Shown one piece after another: positions 42,202-51,561 of a DNA stretch of 64,000 bases; position 1 is the first letter of the stretch; every line of letters starts with the position of its first letter. The translations under genes were made by a program, and so were the position numbers. The notes beneath the pieces were generated by a model that saw only the letters and a program-made list of their open reading frames with translations, was not told the origin of the DNA and ran no database searches. The stretch lies in the NCBI RefSeq assembly GCF_006861655.1, contig NZ_SESI01000001.1:384328-448327 (forward strand), given 5' to 3'. This DNA is from Halonotius roseus. GTDB lineage: Archaea > Halobacteriota > Halobacteria > Halobacteriales > Haloferacaceae.

Positions 42202-45150
42202 TCAGTCGTCGCTGGCGACTTTCGCGGGCTTGCGTCGATCCGAACGCGGCCCCTCGATGTCGATATCGGGGAGGTAATCTCGCAGATAGCGTCCCGTGTA
42301 CGACTCGTCAGTTTGGGCGACCGATTCAGGGGTGCCGCTGGCGACAACGTTGCCGCCGCCCTCGCCGCCCTCCGGCCCGAGGTCGATGATGTGGTCGGCG
42401 TTTTTGATCAGGTCGAGTTCGTGTTCGACGACGACGACGCTGTTACCGTTGTCAACGAGTCGCTGGAGCACGTCGATCAGTTTGCGCTCGTCCTCCTTGT
42501 GGAGGCCTGTGGTCGGCTCATCAAGGAGGTAGAGCGTGTCGCCGGTCTGTTTTTTGCCTAACTCCTCGGCGAGTTTGACGCGCTGGGCCTCGCCACCCGA
42601 CAGCGTCGTCGATGGCTGACCGAGCGACATGTAGCCGAGGCCGACATCCTTCAGGAGCTTCAAGCGGCGGCGGATCTGCGTGTTGGCCTCGAAGAAGTCG
42701 TAGGCTTCGGCGACCTCCATATCGAGCACGTCGGCGATGGTCTTGTCCTTGTAGGTCACGTCCAGCGTCTCGTCGTTGTAGCGTGCGCCCTCGCACTCCT
42801 CGCAGGGCACCTTGACATCGGAGAGGAAGTTCATCTCGATTGTGACCGTGCCCTGCCCGCCGCAGGCCTCACACCGGCCGCCCTTGACGTTGAACGAAAA
42901 TCGACCCTTCTTGTAGCCGCGCTGTTTGGCGAGTTTGGTTTCGGCGAAGAGGTCGCGGATGTAGTCGAAGACATCGGTGTAGGTCGCCGGGTTCGATCTG
43001 GGTGTTCGGCCGATGGGCGACTGATCGATCAGCCGGACGGTTTCGATCTCGTCGATCCCCTCGATGGCGTCGTGGTCGCCGGGATCGACCGAGGTGTTGT
43101 CGTTCATCTCGCGGGCCAGCCCCTTGTAGAGGATCTCGTGCATCAGCGTCGATTTACCGGAGCCGGAGACGCCCGTAATCGCAGTAAAGACGCCGGTCGG
43201 GATCGACACGTCGAGATCCTTGAGGTTGTGCTGGCGCGCACCGCGAATCCGGAGTTCGCTGTCACCGCCGCGCCGGTCGTCGGGAACGGGGATCTCCTTG
43301 CGACCGGCGAGGTAGTCACCCGTGAGCGACGCGTCGCTCGCACAGACCTCGTCGAAATCGCCGCGGACGACGATCTCGCCGCCGCGTCTGCCGGGGCCAG
43401 GGCCCATATCCAGGATTGTATCGGCCCGCCGCATCGTCTCCTCGTCGTGTTCGACGATCAGCAGCGTGTTGCCGAGATCCCGCAAGCCCTCCAAGGTGTT
43501 GAGCAGGCGGTCGTTGTCGCGCTGGTGGAGGCCGATTGACGGTTCGTCGAGGACGTACAGCACGCCGACGAGGCCGGAGCCGACCTGTGTGGCGAGTCGG
43601 ATGCGCTGGCTCTCGCCACCGGAGAGCGTCGAGGCCTCGCGGTCGAGCGTCAGGTAGTCGAGGCCGACCTCCTCCATGAAGCCGAGTCGTGCGCGGATCT
43701 CCTTGAGAATCTCCTCAGCGATGGTGCGATCTCGCGCCGAGAGATCCTCCTCCATATCCTCGAAATGCTCGCGGGCGTCGCTGATCGACATTTGGTTGAC
43801 TTCGGTGATCGCCGTACCATCGACGAAGACGTGGCGAGACTGCTCTTTGAGTCGGGTGCCGTCACACTCGGGGCACTCGGTGACGGCCATATACTCCTCG
43901 ATGTGCTCGCGGGTACCCTCGGAGTCGGTTTCGACGTGCCGCCGACTCAGATTCGGAATCACGCCTTCGAACCGTTTTTCCTTCCGGCGGGTGCCGTTGC
44001 GTGTCGACCGCTCGAAGACGACCTGTCGATCCGTGCCGTAGAGGAACTGTCGCTGAACCTCCTCGTCGATCTCTTCCCACGGTGTGTCGAGACTGACGCC
44101 AAAGTGTTCGGCGACCGAATCGATCCGCGTACGGTAGTACGAGCGGTTGTAGCTCCAGGCCTCGAAGACGTGTTTCAGGGGTTTGCTCGGATCCTGAATC
44201 ACGAGATCCTCGTCGACCTCCTTCGCCTGCCCAATTCCCTCACACTCCGGGCAGGCTCCGTAGGGGCTGTTGAACGAGAAGGATCGCGTCTCGATCTCAG
44301 AAAACTGGAAGTCGCTGTTGGGGTTGCCCAACGTTTCGGAGAACTCGACTGTCAGCCGGTCGTCGCCGTCGCCGGCGAGATCACCCGTCGAGCGCGTGTT
44401 CGACCCGATCGGTGGCTCTTCGGGCGGGTCGGGAATGATCACCTTGAGCACGCCCTCGGCCTCCTCCAATGCGGTTTCGACGCTGTCGGTGATCCGCGAG
44501 CGGGCGGCGGCGGCGAGTTTCACGCGGTCGACGATCACATCGATCGTGTGGTCGTAGTTTTTGTCGAGCTCCGGCGTCTCCATCGTCAGATCGTACTCCT
44601 CGCCGTCGACCTCGACGCGCGAGTAGCCATCGCTGACGAGCGTCTCAAATCGATCCTCGAAAGCCCCCTTCTGATCGCGGACGATCGGCGCGGCGATCTT
44701 TGCGCGTGTGCCCTCAGGGAATTCCAGCAGTTGTCGCACCATCTCCTGTGGGCTCTGCTCGCCGACCTCCTCGCCGGTGATCGGGTCGTACTGGGTGCCG
44801 GTACGGGCGTAGAGCAAGCGGAGATAGTCGTGGAGTTCGGTGACGGTGCCGACCGTCGAGCGGGGGTTGTTGGCGGCGTTCTTCTGATCGATCGAGATCG
44901 CCGGCGACAACCCCTCAACGGCTTCGACTTTCGGTTTGTCCATCTGGCCGAGGAAGTTGCGAGCATAGGCCGACAGCGACTCGATGTAGCGTCGCTGGCC
45001 CTCGGCGTAGACCGTGTCGAAGGCGAGCGAGGATTTGCCCGACCCCGACAATCCGGTAACGACGGTGAGCTCCTCGCGGGGGATCTCGACATCGATCTCC
45101 TTCAGGTTGTGTTCCTCCGCGCCGCGGACTTCGATGACATCGCGGCTCAT
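42202..45150 (-). CDS. uvrA: Excinuclease ABC subunit A
   Basis: The 982-residue UvrA has two ABC ATPase units: Walker [21 protein letters not shown] near residue 35 and [20 protein letters not shown] near 665. Signatures are [20 protein letters not shown] and [20 protein letters not shown]. Zinc cysteines are present in [18 protein letters not shown] and CEACGGQGT with CEECEGARY. It finds damaged DNA and loads UvrB. Haloarchaea commonly use this bacterial-type repair system. No uvrB or uvrC is in the window. The long open frame antisense to it (43765-45171) is a shadow. Confidence 0.97.
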   Translation of the reverse strand: MSRDVIEVRGAEEHNLKEIDVEIPREELTVVTGLSGSGKSSLAFDTVYAEGQRRYIESLSAYARNFLGQMDKPKVEAVEGLSPAISIDQKNAANNPRSTVGTVTELHDYLRLLYARTGTQYDPITGEEVGEQSPQEMVRQLLEFPEGTRAKIAAPIVRDQKGAFEDRFETLVSDGYSRVEVDGEEYDLTMETPELDKNYDHTIDVIVDRVKLAAAARSRITDSVETALEEAEGVLKVIIPDPPEEPPIGSNTRSTGDLAGDGDDRLTVEFSETLGNPNSDFQFSEIETRSFSFNSPYGACPECEGIGQAKEVDEDLVIQDPSKPLKHVFEAWSYNRSYYRTRIDSVAEHFGVSLDTPWEEIDEEVQRQFLYGTDRQVVFERSTRNGTRRKEKRFEGVIPNLSRRHVETDSEGTREHIEEYMAVTECPECDGTRLKEQSRHVFVDGTAITEVNQMSISDAREHFEDMEEDLSARDRTIAEEILKEIRARLGFMEEVGLDYLTLDREASTLSGGESQRIRLATQVGSGLVGVLYVLDEPSIGLHQRDNDRLLNTLEGLRDLGNTLLIVEHDEETMRRADTILDMGPGPGRRGGEIVVRGDFDEVCASDASLTGDYLAGRKEIPVPDDRRGGDSELRIRGARQHNLKDLDVSIPTGVFTAITGVSGSGKSTLMHEILYKGLAREMNDNTSVDPGDHDAIEGIDEIETVRLIDQSPIGRTPRSNPATYTDVFDYIRDLFAETKLAKQRGYKKGRFSFNVKGGRCEACGGQGTVTIEMNFLSDVKVPCEECEGARYNDETLDVTYKDKTIADVLDMEVAEAYDFFEANTQIRRRLKLLKDVGLGYMSLGQPSTTLSGGEAQRVKLAEELGKKQTGDTLYLLDEPTTGLHKEDERKLIDVLQRLVDNGNSVVVVEHELDLIKNADHIIDLGPEGGEGGGNVVASGTPESVAQTDESYTGRYLRDYLPDIDIEGPRSDRRKPAKVASDD

Positions 45151-45372
45151 CGTGTGCGAATCACCCGGTAGCGGCGAGAATGGGTCGACTCAGCGACAGC
45201 ACAGTACATACCATCGGCAGGGGTTCGACCGACTTAACGCGCCCGCTCCGTGGGTCGACGTGTCGTGGGCGAAGGGGATACCCGCGGTCGATAGACTCGT
45301 GGGGCACCAGCCAACGGATATCTTTGTGGGCTGAAACAAACGCTAAGTGGGTCGCAGTTGTAGGAGGCTGGT
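45151..45372. other. Intergenic gap between uvrA and the zinc-finger gene
   Basis: The 222 bp hold two divergent promoters by position. I see no gene, tRNA or repeat here; a GC-rich stretch with short inverted repeats (45225-45300) is unremarkable. Confidence 0.4.
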
Positions 45373-45663
45373 ATGCTGGGCTCCGACGGTGGTGATACGA
45401 CGGTCGTCTGTATCGCCTGCGGGGAGTCAGTCCCGCGGTCGGCCGCCCGCGAGTACGACAAAACCGGCGACCGCTGGGAGCGACACGACAAGGAGTTCGA
45501 ACACGTCTGTAAGGACTGTTTTCGGGAGCTCTCCCATCAGCCGCGGTCGGGGCTTGAATCCCTCTTGGTCGATATCGAGGACGACGGCCTCTCGGAAACG
45601 GAGTTCCTCTCGCGGTATCTTGACCGCGTCGACGACGAGGCGGTCGAAGAGCCTGATTCCTGA
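45373..45663 (+). CDS. Small zinc-finger protein, DUF7562-like
   Basis: The 96-residue protein has two Cys pairs, VVCIACGESVPRSAAREYDK and EFEHVCKDCFRELSHQPRSG, which probably bind one zinc. The rest is acidic helix (LESLLVDIEDDGLSETEFLS). This layout is common in haloarchaea (I recall DUF7562, tentative). The function is unknown; it may mediate a protein or RNA contact. It lies upstream of the emc6-like/abce1 operon, separated by 80 nt. Confidence 0.8.
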   Translation: MLGSDGGDTTVVCIACGESVPRSAAREYDKTGDRWERHDKEFEHVCKDCFRELSHQPRSGLESLLVDIEDDGLSETEFLSRYLDRVDDEAVEEPDS

Positions 45664-45743
45664 GCTGAAAGCACCACTGTCGCCGATGCCGGTGCTCACG
45701 GCCAAGCGAACTCCTTTTGATGACGGCTCTCAGAACGGTGAGT

Positions 45744-46058
45744 ATGGCAACTGACACAACGGCCGGGCTCTCCGATCACATGCGGGGGGTGACGGTCACG
45801 ACGGTCGCCTGTCTGGCCGGGCTGGGGGCCGCGCTGGGATCGGCGACGATCTTCGGCACCACGGCCGCCGCCGCGGTCGGCTCAGGGCAGGCACTCCTCG
45901 TGGCGACGGCGATCCTTATCCAGTTCCCGATTCTCAAGGTCGTCGGCGTCGACATCAGCGAGTTCGGGATTAAGGACAACCTCTATATCGCGTTTATGAC
46001 GTTCTGTCTCTGGTTTATCACCTACACGGTGCTGCTCACGTCGGCGGTGGGAGCGTAG
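45744..46058 (+). CDS. EMC6-like membrane protein
   Basis: The 104-residue protein has three membrane helices (VTTVACLAGLGAALGSATIF; GQALLVATAILIQFPILKVV; LYIAFMTFCLWFITYTVLLT). The length and helix pattern fit the archaeal EMC6-like/Rab5ip family, relatives of a subunit of the eukaryotic ER membrane insertase. The start at 45744 (MATDTTAG) was chosen because earlier codons in frame look untranslated. The stop is directly followed by the ATG of abce1, so the two genes are co-transcribed. The assignment is moderate. Confidence 0.78.
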   Translation: MATDTTAGLSDHMRGVTVTTVACLAGLGAALGSATIFGTTAAAAVGSGQALLVATAILIQFPILKVVGVDISEFGIKDNLYIAFMTFCLWFITYTVLLTSAVGA

Positions 46059-47894
46059 ATGGCCGACGACAGCATCGCGGTCGTCGACCTCGATCGCTGC
46101 CAGCCCGATCGCTGTAACTACGAGTGTGCCAACTTCTGCCCGCCGAACCGGACGGGCGAGGAGTGTATCGTCACCCGCGAGGAGCGGTTCGCGGACGACG
46201 ACCGCTATGAGGGCGACCCCGACCAGATCAGCATCTCCGAGGAGCTCTGTCTCGGCGAAACATGCGGCATCTGTGTCGAGAAATGTCCCTTCGACGCCAT
46301 CGAGATCATCAACCTCCCCCAAGAGCTCGACGACGAACCGACCCACCGCTACGGCGACAACGCCTTCGCGCTCTATGGGCTCCCGGTTCCCTCGCCCGGA
46401 AACGTCACCGGCATCCTCGGACCCAACGGGATCGGGAAATCGACCGCGGTCAAGGCGTTGGCCGGCGAACTCGTCCCCAACCTCGGCGAGTTCGACGACG
46501 ACGCCAACTGGGAGGCCGTCCTCGATCGCTACCGCGGCTCCGAGCTCCAGAATTACATCACGCAGCTGATGGACGACGATATCACCGTCGCCCGCAAACC
46601 GCAGTACGTCGATCAGATCCCCAAGCAGTTCGATGGCAACACCCGCGAGCTGTTGGAACAAACTGACGAGCGCGGCGTGCTTGACGAACTGGTCGAACGG
46701 CTCTCAATTCAGCCGATCATGGATCAGTCGATCGACTCGATCAGTGGCGGCGAACTCCAGCGGGTCGCCATCGCGGCGACGCTGGCACGCGACGCCGACT
46801 TCTACTTCCTCGATGAGATCACGCCGTATCTCGACATCGGCCAGCGAATGGTCGTCGCCCGGCTCATCCGCGAGCTTGCCGACGACCCCGAGGCCGATCG
46901 GTCGATGCTCGTCGTCGAACACGATCTGGCGATTCTCGACCTCCTTGCGGACACGCTGCACGTCGCCTACGGTGAACCCGGCGTTTTCGGCGTGATGACC
47001 GATCCGAAATCCGTCCGCAACGGGATCAACGAGTATCTTGAAGGGTATCTCAACAACGAAAACATGCGCATCCGGCCGGAGTCGATCACCTTCGAGGAAC
47101 ACGCACCCCGGGAGACGAGCCGCGGGACGCCGCTGGTCGAATACCCCGAAATCTCGAAATCCTACGGCGACGGCGAGTTCTCACTCGATGTCGATGCCGG
47201 CATGATCTACGAGGGCGAGGTACTCGGCGTCGTCGGCCCCAACGGGATCGGGAAATCGACGCTCGCCAAGCTGTTTGCCGGCAACATCGATCCCGACGAC
47301 GGCGAGCTTGATTTCAATCTCGATATCTCCTACAAGCCGCAGTATATCGAGATCGACCAACCCATGCGCGTCGACAGCTTCCTCTCGTCGATCACCGACG
47401 AGTTCGGCACCTCCTACTGGAACACTGAGATCGCCCAGCCGCTCCAGCTCGATCCGATCATGGAACAGCAGCTCACCGATCTCTCGGGCGGGGAACGCCA
47501 GCGCGTCGCCATCGCGGCCTGCCTCTCGGAACCCGCCGATCTCTACGTGCTCGACGAGCCATCCGCCCACCTCGACGTGGAACAGCGCGTGCAGGCCACC
47601 TCCGCGATCCGCCGGTATGCCGAGAACCACGACGCGACCGCGCTCGTTATCGACCACGACATCTACATGATCGATCTGCTGGCCGACCGGCTGATGGTCT
47701 TCGACGGCGAGCCGGCCAAACACGGCCACGCCACCGAGCCACAGGAGATGCGCGCCGGCATGAACGACTTTCTGGCCGACCTCGATATCACGTTCCGCCG
47801 CGACGAAGGAACAGGTCGGCCCCGGATCAACAAACCGGGCAGCCAGAAGGACAGCCAACAGAAACGCGACGGCGAATACTACTACTCAGCATAA
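46059..47894 (+). CDS. abce1: Ribosome recycling ATPase ABCE1 (Rli1)
   Basis: The 611-residue protein has the N-terminal Fe-S domain (CQPDRCNYECANFCPPN; CLGETCGICVEKCPFDAIEI, eight cysteines) and two ABC domains. Walker A motifs are LGPNGIGKSTAVKAL and VGPNGIGKSTLAKLF. Signatures are SIDSISGGELQRVAIAATLA and LTDLSGGERQRVAIAACLSE, each followed by a Walker B and a hinge. ABCE1 splits post-termination ribosomes with aRF1/aPelota. It begins right after the EMC6-like stop. Its acidic C-terminus ends DGEYYYSA. Confidence 0.97.
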   Translation: MADDSIAVVDLDRCQPDRCNYECANFCPPNRTGEECIVTREERFADDDRYEGDPDQISISEELCLGETCGICVEKCPFDAIEIINLPQELDDEPTHRYGDNAFALYGLPVPSPGNVTGILGPNGIGKSTAVKALAGELVPNLGEFDDDANWEAVLDRYRGSELQNYITQLMDDDITVARKPQYVDQIPKQFDGNTRELLEQTDERGVLDELVERLSIQPIMDQSIDSISGGELQRVAIAATLARDADFYFLDEITPYLDIGQRMVVARLIRELADDPEADRSMLVVEHDLAILDLLADTLHVAYGEPGVFGVMTDPKSVRNGINEYLEGYLNNENMRIRPESITFEEHAPRETSRGTPLVEYPEISKSYGDGEFSLDVDAGMIYEGEVLGVVGPNGIGKSTLAKLFAGNIDPDDGELDFNLDISYKPQYIEIDQPMRVDSFLSSITDEFGTSYWNTEIAQPLQLDPIMEQQLTDLSGGERQRVAIAACLSEPADLYVLDEPSAHLDVEQRVQATSAIRRYAENHDATALVIDHDIYMIDLLADRLMVFDGEPAKHGHATEPQEMRAGMNDFLADLDITFRRDEGTGRPRINKPGSQKDSQQKRDGEYYYSA

Positions 47895-47936
47895 CCCCAG
47901 CATCCGGGGCAGTTTCGCTTGCGGATCATCTACTTT

Positions 47937-48061
47937 CCTGGCGGACTGAAAGGGCGAGACGCTCTCGGCGAACCCCGGCGACGCAAGCACCACAGGAACG
48001 AGCAACGCGAGTGAGGAGCGCAGCGAGTCGCGGGAGTCGAGAGAGCCGAGGGCTTTCTGGG
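47937..48061 (+). repeat. Intergenic repeat copy B (~125 bp)
   Basis: The copy begins GCGGACTGAAAGGGCGAG, contains GGCGACGCAAGCACC and ends GCCGAGGGCTTTCTGG. It is nearly collinear with copy C at 62881-63000 and with the ends of copy A. At 47998-48012 it has AC-GA-GCAACGC-GA-GT, the counterpart of the hairpin apex in copy C. It lies between abce1 and the Gly/Met-rich gene. Confidence 0.85.
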
Positions 48062-48158
48062 CGGTTACATTCACAACTTCGACAAGCAAACTCCCAAAAT
48101 CAAATCCGTCTAGCCCGAACCAACAACCGTTTTCCGTCCCCCGGTCGAACGCGGAGCC

Positions 48159-48587
48159 ATGACAGACGACGAGGAATCCACGCCGGACGCCGAGGAATCG
48201 GAGGCAGCCGACGAGCCCGCCGAGGGCGAGAGCGACGGCGAGGAGAAATCCTTCCGCGAGCGCGTCGAAGAGATCCGCGAGAAACGCGAGCAGGAACGCG
48301 AGGAGGGCGAGGGTCGCCCGAGCCCCGAGGAGATGATGGGTGGCGGTGGCGCGCCCGGCGGGATGGGTGGCGGCGGTGGCGGCAACCCATTCGCCCAGAT
48401 GATGAGCGGGATGATGGGCGGCGGTGGCGGCCCGGGCGGCATGGGCGGCGGCCCGCCGGGGATGGGTGGCGGCGAAGAGTCGTCGAACGACAACGAACAG
48501 CTCGTCCGGGAGATCCGCCAGCTCCGCGATGAGGTTCGGGACGCCAACCGCGAGCTTCGCCGGATCGCCGACGCACTCGAAGACTGA
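48159..48587 (+). CDS. Acidic and Gly/Met-rich protein, unknown
   Basis: The 142-residue protein has three parts: a charged helix (EKSFRERVEEIREKREQERE), a low-complexity centre of Gly, Met and Pro (residues 55-105, for example MGGGGAPGGMGGGGGGNPFA) and a C-terminal helix that should form a coiled coil (EQLVREIRQLRDEVRDANRE). Gly/Met-rich tails are otherwise known from archaeal thermosome and from SRP54, also in this window. There is no enzyme motif. It sits between abce1 and the RNase P subunit gene. Confidence 0.72.
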   Translation: MTDDEESTPDAEESEAADEPAEGESDGEEKSFRERVEEIREKREQEREEGEGRPSPEEMMGGGGAPGGMGGGGGGNPFAQMMSGMMGGGGGPGGMGGGPPGMGGGEESSNDNEQLVREIRQLRDEVRDANRELRRIADALED

Positions 48588-48682
48588 GCCGGGTGTCCCG
48601 ACCCAGTATCCGCTTTTTCGACAGCACCCCGCCGCAGTCGGGTCGCAACACCTAACATTCGCTCGGCCGCGAGAAACACACA

Positions 48683-48958
48683 GTGAGTATCGCCGCCGAG
48701 CGCATCGAGCGACTGTTCGCCCTCGCCAAGCAGGCGACCGCCGACGGCGAGTTCGATCGCTCCCGGGAGTACGTTCGGCTGGCCCGCCGGATCGCCGAGC
48801 GGAACCGCTGTGGCCTGCCGCGGGCGTTCAAACGCTTCACCTGCCCGCGGTGTGCGGTCGCCCTCCGGCCCGGTGTCAACGCACGCGTCAGATTACAGGA
48901 CGGCCACGTCGCCATCAGCTGTGACTGCGGCGAAATCAAGCGATACCCCTACGACTGA
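48683..48958 (+). CDS. rnp4: Ribonuclease P protein component 4 (Rpp21/Rpr2)
   Basis: The 91-residue protein starts with GTG at 48683 and has two helices (AAERIERLFALAKQATADGE; SREYVRLARRIAERNR) followed by a zinc ribbon: FTCPRCAVALRPGVNARVRL and HVAISCDCGEIKRYPYD. This matches archaeal Rpp21, a protein subunit of RNase P that binds the specificity domain with Rpp29 and matures tRNA 5' ends. The length is typical. It is preceded by the Gly/Met-rich gene, 95 nt away. Confidence 0.93.
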   Translation: MSIAAERIERLFALAKQATADGEFDRSREYVRLARRIAERNRCGLPRAFKRFTCPRCAVALRPGVNARVRLQDGHVAISCDCGEIKRYPYD

Positions 48959-49091
48959 GTTCGGAGACCCGGATCCCGAAAAGCGAGATCCGATTTTGTG
49001 ATGGCGAAGTTACAAAAAGACACGGCGTGCGGTGGCGGGCCGGCGGATGCGGTCGCTTGTGCTGTCACGGAACGAATACGATAAACATACA

Positions 49092-49101
49092 ATTATTAAT
49101 C
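49092..49101 (+). promoter_or_regulatory. TATA-like box of the receiver-domain gene
   Basis: TATTAA at 49094-49099, in an AT-rich stretch, is centred about 28 bp before the ATG at 49125. This predicts a leaderless transcript. Confidence 0.5.
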
Positions 49102-49124
49102 AGTAGCAACCAGAGTCGATAGCA

Positions 49125-49523
49125 ATGGCAGCACCGCATGTGCTCCTCGTCGAAGACAGCGAGTTCATGGCGACGCGGGTCGCCGAGACGCTGGAGGAAG
49201 TTCATGACTTCTACGTGACGACCGTCGATACGGCCGATGACGTTCGCGCAGCACTCACGGAGTACGACGACATCGAATGTATCGTCACAAACTACGAACT
49301 GCCGGAGACAAACGGGGTCAAGCTCGCCGCCTCGATCAACGGCCGGAGCGAGCCGGAGATCCCGATCATCATTCTCACGGGCCGAGAGCTTGAACCGATC
49401 GCCAGCGATGCGATCCGGGCCGGCGTCACCGAGTTTGTCTACAAGGGCGACCACGCGACCGGCGAGATGGATGTCCTCGCCAACCGGATCGACCTCGTGT
49501 TGAAGGCCTACAGCGACCGGTGA
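49125..49523 (+). CDS. Stand-alone receiver domain with Asn at the phosphoacceptor position
   Basis: The 132-residue protein is a CheY-like receiver: APHVLLVEDSEFMATRVAET supplies the acidic pair, IPIIILTGRELEPIASDAIR the conserved Thr, and GVTEFVYKGDHATG the Lys. In beta-3 the segment ECIVTNYELPETNG has Asn56 where the phosphorylated Asp should be. It should therefore not take phosphate from a kinase in the usual way and may be a constitutive or pseudo-receiver. It has no output domain, as is common in haloarchaea. No histidine kinase is adjacent. Confidence 0.88.
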   Translation: MAAPHVLLVEDSEFMATRVAETLEEVHDFYVTTVDTADDVRAALTEYDDIECIVTNYELPETNGVKLAASINGRSEPEIPIIILTGRELEPIASDAIRAGVTEFVYKGDHATGEMDVLANRIDLVLKAYSDR

Positions 49524-49594
49524 CCGGCCGATCGGCTGGGATAGCTGGGGGTGAACCCGTAGGCTTTTGTCGATTCCGGCCCCACCAAGCGATA

Positions 49595-49789
49595 ATGAAG
49601 GAGTCGCTCATGGACATCCTCTGTTGTCCGGTGGACAAACACGACCTGGAACTGACGGTCGAAACGAAAGACGACGAGGAGATCATCGAGGGAGAGCTCA
49701 CCTGTACGGAGTGCGGTGAGGCCTACCCTATCGAAGACGGCATCCCGAACCTGCTGCCGCCGGACATGCGGGACGAAGCCGCAGCCTAA
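49595..49789 (+). CDS. Trm112-like methyltransferase activator
   Basis: The 64-residue protein is a zinc-ribbon Trm112 homologue: LMDILCCPVDKHDLELTVET, GELTCTECGEAYPIEDGIPN and LLPPDMRDEAAA. Trm112 stabilises and activates several tRNA, rRNA and protein methyltransferases in archaea and eukaryotes. The start at 49595 (MKESLMD) is the normal family N-terminus; a frame to 49520 is discarded. It is in the same orientation as the receiver gene, 71 nt downstream of it. Confidence 0.92.
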   Translation: MKESLMDILCCPVDKHDLELTVETKDDEEIIEGELTCTECGEAYPIEDGIPNLLPPDMRDEAAA

Positions 49790-49835
49790 CGGCCGGCACC
49801 TGTAGCTTTTTGGTCTGTGGGGTCGATCCCCAACC

Positions 49836-50411
49836 GTGTCGCAACTGACAGTGTCGCTCAACGAGGACGGCCTCCACTCGGTCGCCGCGCCCGCGGCCTT
49901 CGAGACGAGCGAGCCCTTTGATGTGGTGTTGGACAACGACGGCGAGGCCGTGCATGTCCATCTCAACCTCGATGAGACGCTGTCAACGGTCGCCGACATC
50001 CGTGCCAACAACCACTACGTTGAGCCCAACGGCTCACGCCCGGTCGGGGTCGGGATCAACCCACGAACCACGGCGGTCACCGGTCGGCTCAAGATCGCCA
50101 CCGGCTACGGATCCGAGGTCGCCTACACGACGGTCACGATCCAGCCGCCGGAAGAAGACCCAAAACGCGTCACCGTCGACGAGTCGCTGGCGAAACCCCA
50201 ACGGGATCCGCCCGCGGAACCGACCACAGCCGAACAGATCGGCGCGCGTCTCGCCGACAGCGGAGCCGGGCTCCTGGTTGCCTTTGGGCTGATCGCGGTG
50301 TTGCTGGCGGTCGCTATCGCCGCCACACTGGAAAGCGGGGTCGTCATCGCCGGCGCGGTTGTCGTCTTACTCGGCGTCGTCGTCGCCGTCGGCCTCGCTG
50401 TGCGCGCCTAA
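49836..50411 (+). CDS. Two-helix membrane protein, DUF7524-like
   Basis: The 191-residue protein has a beta-rich N-terminal domain (SQLTVSLNEDGLHSVAAPAA; DVVLDNDGEAVHVHLNLDET; NNHYVEPNGSRPVGVGIN) like an immunoglobulin-type fold, then an acidic linker and two C-terminal membrane helices (LLVAFGLIAVLLAVAIAATL; GVVIAGAVVVLLGVVVAVGL). The start is GTG at 49836. It resembles haloarchaeal DUF7524 (name from memory). Function unknown. The convergent DR2241 gene starts its 3' end 4 nt away. Confidence 0.78.
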   Translation: MSQLTVSLNEDGLHSVAAPAAFETSEPFDVVLDNDGEAVHVHLNLDETLSTVADIRANNHYVEPNGSRPVGVGINPRTTAVTGRLKIATGYGSEVAYTTVTIQPPEEDPKRVTVDESLAKPQRDPPAEPTTAEQIGARLADSGAGLLVAFGLIAVLLAVAIAATLESGVVIAGAVVVLLGVVVAVGLAVRA

Positions 50412-50415
50412 TCTC

Positions 50416-51561
50416 TTATTCGCCGTCGTCGCCGTCATCGCCGTCGTTTCCGTCGTCATCATGGCCGTCCGGATGGGTCGGCGTTCCCGAGAGGTGTCCG
50501 TCATCGTCGAACCGTTTTTCGCGGAGATACCGTGCCCGCCACCGGTTGGCTCCGTTCCCGATATCGGCCTCTCGGATCTCGTCGATCTCGTCGTCAGCGA
50601 CCGCATCAATGATTTCCTCGATCTGTTCCTTCTCGCTCGGTGTGAGCTCGAACTCGTAGGTTTGGGTCTCATCGCGTTCGAGTTTGGCCCACTCACGGCC
50701 CGCGGCGACGACCATCGAACACGGCTCCCGACAGGGAAAGACGCCGTCGCCGCCATCGGCATCCAGCGGCTCGTCTTCCGAAAGCTCCCATTCGCGCCGT
50801 TTGAGGCACTGAGAATCATCACAACAGGCCGCAGCCGCCCACTCAACGGCCTCGTCCGGCAGCACGGTGATCAGATTGTAGATCCCGCTCTGGCGATCCT
50901 GTTCGTCCCGCCAGTGATCGATATCCAGCTCGCCGCGCTGTTCGCGGTGCCAGTTGACGACCGTTGCCGGATAAAACGCCTCGACAGCGTCGTACACCTC
51001 GTTTGCGGTCAGTTCCGAAAAGATCCAGCCGGAGTCGAGCGAGGGCGCGGTGCGAAGCGGGCGGTAGCGACCCTTTGCATCGAGCGTCCCGATATCGCGG
51101 GCGTCGAACGGATCGGTGTGCGTTGTCAGCGCGTCAGCGTCGGCGTCGCTGTCGTCGACATGGCGGATCTCGTAGCGACGAGCCCCGTCGTCGGCCAGTG
51201 TCGTGGTAACTCTGAGTTGGCCCCACTCGCGATCGATCCCAGAGTTGAGAGCGTCGTAGCGATCCGGAACCGCGCGGTCGTCAGCCAGTTCAAGCCACCG
51301 GCAGAATGCTTGGGTGACCTCACCCCCGACCTCCTGGGTGTAGAAATACCAGTTCGAAATGTAGGCTGCCTGCTCGGCGTCGACCGTGCTGAGTTCGTCG
51401 GCGGTGAGCGTGGTCTGTCGGGTGGGGGTCTCGATATGGTAGCTGTCCTCGTCGGCGTCGTACTCGGCGGCCAGCCCGTCGTACTCGATGGGGTCGGACG
51501 CAAGCTGCTCTCGAAACGCCGCCAGTTGCGTCTCCGAAAGCGTGGGCTCAGCAACAGACAT
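50416..51561 (-). CDS. DR2241 family Fe-S cluster protein
   Basis: The 381-residue protein matches the DR2241 family: a stabilising N-terminal domain and a C-terminal part with cysteines in AACCDDSQCLKRREW and PCREPCSMVVAAGREW, which may bind a 4Fe-4S cluster. It ends in a disordered acidic His/Asp/Gly-rich tail. The family is often encoded next to cobaltochelatases. Here its start is directly adjacent to the stop of cbiX on the same strand, so the two are co-transcribed. The role in tetrapyrrole metabolism is inferred from that pairing. Confidence 0.85.
   Translation of the reverse strand: MSVAEPTLSETQLAAFREQLASDPIEYDGLAAEYDADEDSYHIETPTRQTTLTADELSTVDAEQAAYISNWYFYTQEVGGEVTQAFCRWLELADDRAVPDRYDALNSGIDREWGQLRVTTTLADDGARRYEIRHVDDSDADADALTTHTDPFDARDIGTLDAKGRYRPLRTAPSLDSGWIFSELTANEVYDAVEAFYPATVVNWHREQRGELDIDHWRDEQDRQSGIYNLITVLPDEAVEWAAAACCDDSQCLKRREWELSEDEPLDADGGDGVFPCREPCSMVVAAGREWAKLERDETQTYEFELTPSEKEQIEEIIDAVADDEIDEIREADIGNGANRWRARYLREKRFDDDGHLSGTPTHPDGHDDDGNDGDDGDDGE

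Noticed and set aside
45225-45300. Structured RNA upstream of the zinc-finger gene
   Set aside because: Short GC-rich inverted repeats are expected at this composition and no known RNA family signature is visible.
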